Below are positions 25,340 to 32,476 of a stretch of DNA of 41,973 nucleotides, piece by piece (the first letter of the stretch is position 1; the number at the start of each line of letters is the position of its first letter). The notes under the pieces are model-generated. The model made no database searches. It saw nothing but the letters and a program-made list of their open reading frames with translations, and had not been told where the DNA came from. The stretch is from assembly GCF_018598585.1 (NCBI RefSeq), contig NZ_JAHESD010000053.1, positions 1 through 41,973 of the forward strand, read 5' to 3'. A program made the position numbers and the translations under genes. This DNA comes from Chryseosolibacter indicum. Its GTDB lineage: Bacteria > Bacteroidota > Bacteroidia > Cytophagales > Cyclobacteriaceae.

Positions 25340-27121
25340 ATGACAAAAATAGGTCTAATTGCCTTTGTGCTTGTTTTTGCGCTCACATCGACCTCCAATG
25401 CACAAAAAGTAAAGTACAAAGATATTTTTGGTTTATTGAGCACCAGGCAATATGAACAAGCAGAGCCATTTCTTCAAAGATATTTAAAGGAAAACACGGA
25501 CAATCCAAATGCTTATCTCTATATGGGGATAGTACTTCAGGAGAAGGCTTTAAAAATGGACTTATTAAAACAAACAAGCCTGGCTGTTTCCTACAATGAT
25601 TCTTCAATACAGTTTTATGATAAGGCGTATAAGTTAATTGATGAGCGTGAGGTAAAGAAAAATAAAGAATACTATCAGATCTACAACCGCAGGGATTTAA
25701 GGACAGGGGAGTTTGGCGTTAAATTGTCGGATATTCAATTTGACATTGAAAAGAAGGTGCAGGGCCTTCGTGAACGAAATTCAAAAATAAAAGCAGTGAA
25801 ATATAACTTCTCACTGGCGGATTCATTGTATAACAAGAGATGTAATAGCATATACGCATCATTGCAAACGTCTTTTGCTAATGAAAATCAATTGTATCTG
25901 CGTGGGGGGGAGTCAACTATCAAATTATTACGATCGCTTCGTAGTGCTTTTGACTCAAGCCTGATAGCCTTTGAAACCTATAAGTCAAGCGTATCAAGTG
26001 TTGGGAGATTACCCTACAATCAAAATCTTGTAGTGAATAAAATCAATAACTTCCAAAAAGATGGAGGTAACGAAACTTCCTTTTATGATGATAATATAAA
26101 CATTTGGGACTACAAGACTTTTGCAGATAAAGCAATATATGTGATTGAAAAGGAAATGATTCCGACACGCGCGAATGTAATTGGATATGATATTGAAATA
26201 AATAAACTGAAAGAACGCTTGGACACTAAATTAGTTTCAGTAAGAAGTGAACTCAGTAAGAAGATAAATAAGTCTCTATACCAGCAACTTCAGAAGTATG
26301 ATATCGACCCACTTCCGATATTGGTATTCTCAACGAAAACAGCTGATCTTGAATACCGTTCGTTATTAATTGAACATAAAGAAGCTAAAGATTCTTCTGA
26401 TCTTCACTATAGAAGATCAAGACTGATTGAAGAATTAGATAAGATTAATAGATTGGACAGTATTTCTGAAAGGCTGGAAAGTAGTGACATAAATGAGAAG
26501 GCAAAAGATTATTCCTACTATATCTCCTACGCCTTTAAGAGTCCGGATGCCTTGAAAGCTGAAGTAAAACAAATGAGAGCTTCTGTTGCGGAAGAAAAGA
26601 TCAAGAAAAATGCTGAGCTTACATCTGTTAAAGATGCGCTGAAATGGATTGTTGATGGTGTAGACTCTATACCACTTGTCTTGACAGAGACATTGAAAAG
26701 GTATAAACCTCTTTTTATAGATGAAGACAATTATACCGTTGGCCTGGTTTATAAAGATTCCTTAAACAACGAAGGCTATTTTTACACGATAACCAATTCA
26801 AGAAGACCTTCTCTTAAAGTTAAGTTTCCTGTTGAGAAAGCTTCATTTAAGCAATCAAAGTTTTCCTATGCTAAAACTTTAACCTACGCTTCTGTTCCAG
26901 AGTCGTTATACTACGTGTTGATCTATTCCGAGAATGCATTAAAAGAAAAATATCCAGCTTCTTTGGCAAAGATTAGTTCGACTGGACTTATCTGGAGTAG
27001 CAATTTAAATTTAAACTTCATCCCTAATGAGATGGTTTTTAATTCTGATAAATCAGAAATCATCATTAAGGATGAAGTAAAAAAGATTGTAATTGATAAG
27101 AACGGGAAAGTACTTCGTTAG
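25340..27121 (+). CDS. Exported protein of unknown function with TPR-like N-terminus
   Basis: I do not recognise a specific family. The 593-residue protein has a signal peptide at about 1-21 (ending SNAQ), then a TPR-like pair of helices at about 28-75 (YEQAEPFLQRYLKEN, NAYLYMGIVLQEKAL). A long, highly charged helical middle follows, rich in Lys, Glu, Arg and Leu (about 90-400), probably with coiled coils. The C-terminal part from about 430 is richer in beta strands (VGLVYKDSLNNEGYFYTI, SLYYVLIYSENALKEKYPAS, EIIIKDEVKKIVIDKNGKV). It should be periplasmic or associated with the outer membrane. Bacteroidota have many such exported TPR proteins in motility or envelope complexes, but nothing in the context assigns a role. 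Confidence 0.6.
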   Translation: MTKIGLIAFVLVFALTSTSNAQKVKYKDIFGLLSTRQYEQAEPFLQRYLKENTDNPNAYLYMGIVLQEKALKMDLLKQTSLAVSYNDSSIQFYDKAYKLIDEREVKKNKEYYQIYNRRDLRTGEFGVKLSDIQFDIEKKVQGLRERNSKIKAVKYNFSLADSLYNKRCNSIYASLQTSFANENQLYLRGGESTIKLLRSLRSAFDSSLIAFETYKSSVSSVGRLPYNQNLVVNKINNFQKDGGNETSFYDDNINIWDYKTFADKAIYVIEKEMIPTRANVIGYDIEINKLKERLDTKLVSVRSELSKKINKSLYQQLQKYDIDPLPILVFSTKTADLEYRSLLIEHKEAKDSSDLHYRRSRLIEELDKINRLDSISERLESSDINEKAKDYSYYISYAFKSPDALKAEVKQMRASVAEEKIKKNAELTSVKDALKWIVDGVDSIPLVLTETLKRYKPLFIDEDNYTVGLVYKDSLNNEGYFYTITNSRRPSLKVKFPVEKASFKQSKFSYAKTLTYASVPESLYYVLIYSENALKEKYPASLAKISSTGLIWSSNLNLNFIPNEMVFNSDKSEIIIKDEVKKIVIDKNGKVLR

Positions 27122-27573
27122 CCTTGCTGACCAACGAGCTTTTTCCAATCCTGGCAGCGCATGTCAATACGTGCTTTTATCTTTTCGTAATTCTCCCAGC
27201 TATCAACAACGTGATAAATAGAAGGAAGATTTTTTACGAGAATTTCGTCATAATCATTGCGGTATAAACCGCCGCCATAGTAATAATACGTGAACATATT
27301 GCCCTGGCGATTAAAAAGTTCATAACCTAAGTAACCATCCCAGATTTCACTAAGGATTGTACAGGAGATCTCTCTTCTTCTAAATCTGAAGATTTGGTTG
27401 GAAGCTTCATCTTCAAAATATTCCGAATACATTCCTGTGTCAATAATCCATCCCAGGTACATTCCAATGTGTACATATGCTTGTTCTATGGGAAGAGAGT
27501 CAGGAAAATTTCCAAGGAAGTGACTCTTTGCATTATCATAGATCGTTTTTTGAATATCAGCTTTCTTTTCCAT
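27118..27573 (-). CDS. Hypothetical protein, DUF7832-like
   Basis: This small soluble protein of 151 residues from the ATG at 27573 begins MEKKADIQKTIYDNAKSHF. The open frame continues to an ATG at 27600, which adds nine residues that look unlike a start region. The stretch FPDSLPIEQAYVHIGMYLGWIIDTGMYSEYF resembles the conserved core of the DUF7832 family as I remember it. The C-terminal part is rich in Tyr and Trp (MFTYYYYGGGLYRNDYDEIL, HVVDSWENYEKI). The function is unknown. Some proteins of this type occur in polymorphic-toxin immunity settings, but no toxin gene is adjacent. Its stop codon interlocks with that of the convergent upstream gene. Confidence 0.55.
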   Translation of the reverse strand: MEKKADIQKTIYDNAKSHFLGNFPDSLPIEQAYVHIGMYLGWIIDTGMYSEYFEDEASNQIFRFRRREISCTILSEIWDGYLGYELFNRQGNMFTYYYYGGGLYRNDYDEILVKNLPSIYHVVDSWENYEKIKARIDMRCQDWKKLVGQQG

Positions 27574-27695
27574 ATAACAATGATAGCCTTGATTGGGCAT
27601 TTAAACAAACAAAACCGGGGCGTAAAAGCACTTTATCGGCTGTAATGTAAGTTTATCTTTTAAATTTTACTTTTCCTTGTAAACTGATTTAAATG

Positions 27696-28928
27696 CTAAT
27701 GGAAGAAGAGGTACCCGACGAAAATACCTGCAATTGCTCCTGCCAGATCTGCGATTAGCCCACCAGTTACGGCATACCTTGTCTTCCGTATTCCTACTGA
27801 GCCAAAATATAATGCGATAAGGTAAAGCGTTGTTTCGGCACATCCTCTGAATATGCTGGCTATATTTCCGACAAAGGAATCTGGGCCAAATGACTTCGAA
27901 ATTTCAATCATCATAGATCGAGAGCCCTGACCACTTAAAGGCTTTAACAATGCAACGGGCAGGGCTGGAACAAAGTCTGTATTTATACCTGCTGTGCTTA
28001 GAGTCCAAGCGATGCCTTGTTCAATGTAAGTAAGTGTTCCCGAGGTTCTGAAAACGCCTATACCTACGAGCATTCCAACAAGGAAAGGTATGATCTTTAC
28101 GGAAGTAGCAAAACCCTCTTTAGCACCTTCAACAAAGGTTTCAAAGATCGGTACCTTCCTGCGCAATCCTAATGAGATAAATCCTACAATAACTGTAAAG
28201 ATTATTACACCGGTAAACAAGGATGACTGCAGTTGTACTTGTTCAGGAGAAAGTCCTGCAAAGTAAAATACAATGGCAACAATAACGCATAGCATCCCGA
28301 TGATATAGGCAAGGAGCACAGGATCAAATAAGTTAACCTTTTGCCTTATGCAGATGTAGAGCAATCCAATAAAAGTAGAACAGAAAGTAGCAATAAGCGT
28401 AGGAATGAATATGCTGGTAGGGTCTGCTGAATGCAGCATGGCTCGGTCTGCCATTATGGAAATGGGTATAATGGTAAGTCCGGAAGCGTTTAGAACGAGG
28501 AACATGATCTGGGCATTGGAAGCAGTGTCTTTGTCAGGGTTGATTTCCTGCAATTCATTCATTGCTTTAAGCCCGAGGGGGGTTGCTGCATTATCGAGCC
28601 CAAGAATATTAGCGCTGAAATTCATTATTATGGAGCCTGTAGCGGGATGATTCTTCGGGATCTCAGGAAATAACCTTGAGAAGAAAGGACCTACTACACG
28701 GGAAAGAATGGGGACCATGCCACCCTTTTCTCCAATTTTCATTAAACCAAGCCATAAAGACATCACGCCGGCAAGACCGATAGAAATTTCGAATCCAGTT
28801 CTGGCCATGTCGAAAGTAGACTGTAGCATGGCAGGAAAAACAGTGACATCCTGGAAGAAGATCAGTTTAATAAGAGCGACGAGGAAAGCAACAAGAAAAA
28901 ATGCTACCCAGATGTAGTTTAAAACCAT
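27696..28928 (-). CDS. Fused SpmA/SpmB nucleoside-recognition membrane protein
   Basis: This polytopic membrane protein of 410 residues is made of two nucleoside-recognition (Gate) domains. The N-terminal half resembles spore maturation protein SpmA (FEISIGLAGVMSLWLGLMKIGEKGG, NFSANILGLDNAATPLGLKAM, FLVLNASGLTIIP). The C-terminal half resembles SpmB (FVEGAKEGFATSVKIIPFLVGMLVGIGVFR, RGCAETTLYLIALYFGSVGI). In Bacillus these are separate genes needed for spore core dehydration. In non-sporulating Bacteroidota the fused form is common and its substrate is unknown. The gene stands 65 bases after rsmE on the same strand and may belong to that operon. Confidence 0.82.
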   Translation of the reverse strand: MVLNYIWVAFFLVAFLVALIKLIFFQDVTVFPAMLQSTFDMARTGFEISIGLAGVMSLWLGLMKIGEKGGMVPILSRVVGPFFSRLFPEIPKNHPATGSIIMNFSANILGLDNAATPLGLKAMNELQEINPDKDTASNAQIMFLVLNASGLTIIPISIMADRAMLHSADPTSIFIPTLIATFCSTFIGLLYICIRQKVNLFDPVLLAYIIGMLCVIVAIVFYFAGLSPEQVQLQSSLFTGVIIFTVIVGFISLGLRRKVPIFETFVEGAKEGFATSVKIIPFLVGMLVGIGVFRTSGTLTYIEQGIAWTLSTAGINTDFVPALPVALLKPLSGQGSRSMMIEISKSFGPDSFVGNIASIFRGCAETTLYLIALYFGSVGIRKTRYAVTGGLIADLAGAIAGIFVGYLFFH

Positions 28929-28993
28929 AGCGGCAATAGAGATAATTCCTAAAGAACGCTAAATATATCAGTTAATTCAACCAACAATAAAAA

Positions 28994-29692
28994 TTAGGAT
29001 TGGATCAAATTGAGGATATGGCATGCAGCGATTCCAGCAGTTTCGGTTCTTAATCTGCTACTTCCCAGCGATACCTTTTTGAAATCTGATCGTAGTGCTA
29101 TGTCTAATTCTTCTTTTGTAAAATCGCCTTCGGGCCCGATAAGAACCATGTAGCTTCTATTGGGGAGGACAAGGTCTTTCAGGTGATCAGGGTTACTTTG
29201 GTCAACGAAGGCAATGAACTTCATTTCTTCCTGTGCGTTGCCGATTACCTGAGGGAAAGGTGTTACATCATTGATTAAAGGCAGTGAGGCTTTTAAGGAT
29301 TGCTTCATAGCGCTTACAGCCATTTTATGTAAGCGGTCTTTCTTTATAAAAGATCGCTCTGTGTTTTTGCAGTCCATTAAAGTGATACAATCAATACCGA
29401 TCTCAACACACTTTTCGACAAACCATTCTATGCGGTCAGCATTCTTAGTAGGAGAAATGGCAACATGTATTGAGTAAGGCCGATGTTCTTGCTGAAACTG
29501 ATGTTGAATCTCAAACAAGCACTTGTTTTGATCAGCTTTGGTTATGACTACCTCATAAAAGTATCCTTTTCCATCGGCGACACGTATGGTATCTCCTGAA
29601 GTCTTTCTCAATACCCTGACGCAATGCCTTGACTCTTCCTGATCAAGAAACAAACTTCCTTCAGAAATGGCAGGCTGGTAAAACAGATTCAC
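28994..29692 (-). CDS. rsmE: 16S rRNA m3U1498 methyltransferase RsmE
   Basis: This SPOUT-class methyltransferase of 232 residues methylates N3 of U1498 in 16S rRNA. The N-terminal PUA-like domain includes ESRHCVRVLRKTSGDTIRVADGKG, and the knot domain has FVEKCVEIGIDCITLMDCKNTERS, LIGPEGDFTKEELD and SLGSSRLRTETAGIAACHIL, which form the SAM site. It starts three bases after the acyl-CoA-binding protein gene and is the third gene of the gltA cluster. Confidence 0.93.
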   Translation of the reverse strand: MNLFYQPAISEGSLFLDQEESRHCVRVLRKTSGDTIRVADGKGYFYEVVITKADQNKCLFEIQHQFQQEHRPYSIHVAISPTKNADRIEWFVEKCVEIGIDCITLMDCKNTERSFIKKDRLHKMAVSAMKQSLKASLPLINDVTPFPQVIGNAQEEMKFIAFVDQSNPDHLKDLVLPNRSYMVLIGPEGDFTKEELDIALRSDFKKVSLGSSRLRTETAGIAACHILNLIQS

Positions 29693-29695
29693 ATC

Positions 29696-29959
29696 CTATG
29701 CGTATTGCTGATGGAGCTTTTCAACAAGGGAAATGTAGTCCGTCATTGCTTGTTCCTTTGACTTACCTTTGATCTCGGCCCATGCATCGTATTTCGCAAT
29801 AGCTTTAAAGTCAAAGCCGCCCGGGCGATCCCCATTCACGTCACCTTCAGTAGCTTGTTTGTACAAGGCATAAAGCGCAAGCAATTCTTCATTGCTTGGC
29901 CTTTTTGTTAGTTCTTTAGAACGAGCTACTGCGCTTTCAAAGTCTTGCTGTAGAGCCAT
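29696..29959 (-). CDS. Acyl-CoA-binding protein
   Basis: This is a complete ACBP domain of 87 residues, a four-helix bundle that binds long-chain acyl-CoA esters in the cytoplasm. The signature is well kept: RPSNEELLALYALYKQATEGDV (helix 2), then PGGFDFKAIAKYDAWAEIKGKSKEQAMTDYISLVEKL, including the acyl-CoA-contacting Tyr and Lys residues of YKQAT and KYDAW. ACBPs are mainly eukaryotic and scattered in bacteria. The start overlaps the gltA stop (TAATG), so translation is coupled to citrate synthase. This suggests a link between acetyl-CoA/acyl-CoA pools and TCA entry, by position only. Confidence 0.92.
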   Translation of the reverse strand: MALQQDFESAVARSKELTKRPSNEELLALYALYKQATEGDVNGDRPGGFDFKAIAKYDAWAEIKGKSKEQAMTDYISLVEKLHQQYA

Positions 29960-31254
29960 TATTTTGCGCTGCGTTTAGACATTTCTACAAATGGTCTTAA
30001 CTTCTCGCCAACATAAACCTGTCTTGGTCTTCCAATAGGTTCTTTGTTTTCACGCATCTCTTTCCATTGAGCAATCCAGCCAGGAAGACGTCCCATCGCA
30101 AACATTACAGTAAACATATCTACAGGTATGCCTAACGCTCTGTAAATGATACCTGAGTAGAAGTCGACGTTAGGGTAGAGCTTACGTTCAACGAAGTAAG
30201 GATCCTTTAACGCAGCTTCTTCAAGCTTCTGAGCAATTTCAAGTACCGGGTCGTTTATACCTAATTTATTCAGAACATCATCAGCCGCCTTTTTAATGAT
30301 TCTTGCCCGCGGATCGAAGTTCTTGTAAACACGGTGACCAAAGCCCATCAATCGGAATCCACTGTTCTTATCCTTGGCTTTGTTGATCCATTTTTCAGTG
30401 TCACCACCATCCTGACGGATGTTTTCCAGCATCACAATAACTTCCTGGTTAGCACCACCATGTAACGGACCCCAGAGGGCGTTGATACCTGCAGAAATTG
30501 AAGAATAGATGCTTGCCTTAGATGATCCTACTATCCTTACAGTAGAGGTTGAACAGTTTTGTTCGTGATCAGCATGAAGGATCAGAAGTTTATCAAGAGC
30601 CTGAGCAACAACAGGGTCTACTTCATACTGCTCTGCGGGCAGGCCAAACATCATCTTGAGGAATCTTGAACAATAATCAAGTGAGTTGTCAGGGTAATTT
30701 ACAGGATGTCCAACTGCATTTTTATAAGCCCATGCTGCAAATGTCGGCATTTTAGCAAGAGACCTCACGATGCTAAGGTAAACACCTTCAGCAGAGCGAT
30801 TAGGATCAAGAGATTCAGGATAGAACGCTGTTTGTGAGCAGAATAAAGAAGCAAGTACACCCATAGGATGGGCTGTTGATGGAAAACCATCCAGTATCTT
30901 TTTTACATCTTCGTGAACAAGCGTATGAGTCTTTATGTCGTATGTAAACTTGTCTAGCTGTTGTTGAGAAGGAAGTTCTCCAAAAATAAGCAGGTAAGCC
31001 ACTTCTAAAAATGTCGACTTCTCCGCTAATTCCTCGATCGCATAACCCCGATAGCGCAACACACCGTTATCTCCATCCAAAAAAGTAATCGCACTTTTCG
31101 TTGCCCCTGTATTTTTATAACCAAGATCAAGAGTTGTTACTTTGGCTTTATCCAATAGATCGCTGATATCAATAGCGGTTTCTCCTTCTGAGCCTACAAT
31201 TACAGGTAGTGTGTATGACTTGCCATCGATAATCAATTCTGCAGTTTTCGACAT
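29959..31254 (-). CDS. gltA: Citrate synthase
   Basis: The enzyme condenses acetyl-CoA and oxaloacetate to citrate, the entry to the TCA cycle. At 431 residues it is of the bacterial type II size with the N-terminal beta domain (ELIIDGKSYTLPVIVGSEGETAIDIS). Catalytic sites are visible: the first histidine region LILHADHEQNCSTSTVR, the second in GPLHGGANQEV, MGFGHRVYKNFDPRA, and the aspartate in VDFYSGI. A promoter-like element lies just upstream at 31282-31310, and the gene heads the gltA, acyl-CoA-binding protein, rsmE cluster. Confidence 0.96.
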   Translation of the reverse strand: MSKTAELIIDGKSYTLPVIVGSEGETAIDISDLLDKAKVTTLDLGYKNTGATKSAITFLDGDNGVLRYRGYAIEELAEKSTFLEVAYLLIFGELPSQQQLDKFTYDIKTHTLVHEDVKKILDGFPSTAHPMGVLASLFCSQTAFYPESLDPNRSAEGVYLSIVRSLAKMPTFAAWAYKNAVGHPVNYPDNSLDYCSRFLKMMFGLPAEQYEVDPVVAQALDKLLILHADHEQNCSTSTVRIVGSSKASIYSSISAGINALWGPLHGGANQEVIVMLENIRQDGGDTEKWINKAKDKNSGFRLMGFGHRVYKNFDPRARIIKKAADDVLNKLGINDPVLEIAQKLEEAALKDPYFVERKLYPNVDFYSGIIYRALGIPVDMFTVMFAMGRLPGWIAQWKEMRENKEPIGRPRQVYVGEKLRPFVEMSKRSAK

Positions 31255-31281
31255 GTTTAAATAGTTTTTTTACACTGGTTT

Positions 31282-31310
31282 TAAATATACAGGTAGAATT
31301 GGTTTCCAAA
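31282..31310 (-). promoter_or_regulatory. Putative Bacteroidota promoter of gltA
   Basis: On the - strand, TTTG (31310-31307) and TATATTTA (31289-31282) are separated by 17 bases, close to the Bacteroidota -33/-7 pattern TTTG...TAnnTTTG, 28 bases before the gltA ATG. One base of the -7 element differs from consensus. Confidence 0.4.
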
Positions 31311-31427
31311 AAAAATTGCATTAAAAATAATCGGCTTTTAATTTCATTTTTAGAGCCTAAAATCGATTGTAATCCTCCTTTTTAAGGAATTTTAGTTGCA
31401 ATTAATCTCATACCCAATGCTTTACAA

Positions 31428-32246
31428 TTAGTTATTGCCTAAAATCAAAGGTAGCCCGCTCTCTCCCGATCCAACAACAACCACTTTAGAGTTCGGCGAC
31501 TTGGCCAACTCAAGGGTAGCCTCAATACCCCGCATTCTCAGCAGTTTATCTGTCAAGCTACTGTTTACGATGTTATTGGCTTTGGCTTCCCCCTCTGCCG
31601 CAATGCGCTTTCGTTCCGCTTCGCTTTTCTCCTTATCCAGGCGAAACTGGTAAGCAAGCGCTTCCTGTTGTTGCTGAAGTTTATTCTCTATAGCAACCCT
31701 TATTTGATCTGGTAATTGAATAGACTTTATTAATAGTGCAACCATATCTACGTTGTTTGCATTCAGTACCTTTTCAGATTCTTCTTTTATAGTAGCCTCT
31801 ACCTCAGCCCGTTTAGTAGAATAGATCTCTTCCGCGGTATATCTCCCCATTACTTGCCTTACCGCAGAGCGTACTTCCGGAATCACCAGAACATCCACAT
31901 AAGAGACATTGAACTTCTCGTAGATGTAACCAATTTTATCGGCAATTGGTTTAAATCGTACAGTTATGTCGACATGAATGGATAGCCCACTTTTGTCGAG
32001 CACATCCATATTCTCATCCTTTGATGTTTCCTGAACATCGTAAATAAATACATCATTCCAGGGTGCTTTCATATGCACTCCAGGCTGTACGACATAATCT
32101 TTATTTAAACCCTCCCCGAATTTATAGAAGACAACAGCGCGTTGAGTGGCATTAATCGTGTAGAAAATGCTTGATGAGAGCCCCAGTAAAACGAAGAAGA
32201 CAATAACGCCTAAGATAATGAAAGGCAGTACTTTACGGTTATTCAT
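31428..32246 (-). CDS. Prohibitin-family SPFH membrane protein
   Basis: This 272-residue protein has an N-terminal membrane helix at about 8-31 and a large SPFH domain outside it (FYTINATQRAVVFYKFGEG, VVQPGVHMKAPW, VQETSKDENMDVLDKSGLSIHVDITVRFKP). A long charged helix follows (about 165-235, KLQQQQEALAYQFRLDKEKSEAERKRIAAEGEA) that typically drives ring formation. It resembles mitochondrial prohibitins and bacterial HflK/C-type scaffolds that organise membrane domains or proteases. No FtsH gene is nearby. It is divergent from the sensor kinase. Confidence 0.87.
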   Translation of the reverse strand: MNNRKVLPFIILGVIVFFVLLGLSSSIFYTINATQRAVVFYKFGEGLNKDYVVQPGVHMKAPWNDVFIYDVQETSKDENMDVLDKSGLSIHVDITVRFKPIADKIGYIYEKFNVSYVDVLVIPEVRSAVRQVMGRYTAEEIYSTKRAEVEATIKEESEKVLNANNVDMVALLIKSIQLPDQIRVAIENKLQQQQEALAYQFRLDKEKSEAERKRIAAEGEAKANNIVNSSLTDKLLRMRGIEATLELAKSPNSKVVVVGSGESGLPLILGNN

Positions 32247-32420
32247 AACAGAGTATAGATTAGTGGTGTTTCTAAAGCGGAATGATTCTATAAATTAGGT
32301 TTACAGAACCTTTGTAAAGCTACTAATAATTAAGGTGCGTAAGTTCGGCAGCTCAGTATTAAGTTTAACCGGACCATTCGGTATTTAAAGGGGTAAGTAA
32401 TATTTGTTTATTAATAGTGC

Positions 32421-32451
32421 TTGATGAGGTGTTAATGATTAGATACATTTA
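32421..32451 (+). promoter_or_regulatory. Putative promoter of the sensor kinase gene
   Basis: TTG at 32421-32423 and TACATTTA at 32444-32451 are spaced by 20 bases, compatible with the Bacteroidota -33/-7 promoter, 25 bases before the ATG at 32477. The last base of the -7 element is A, not G. The rest of the 220-base divergent gap shows nothing clear. Confidence 0.35.
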
Positions 32452-32476
32452 AATATAATATCATTCCTTGAGTTTA

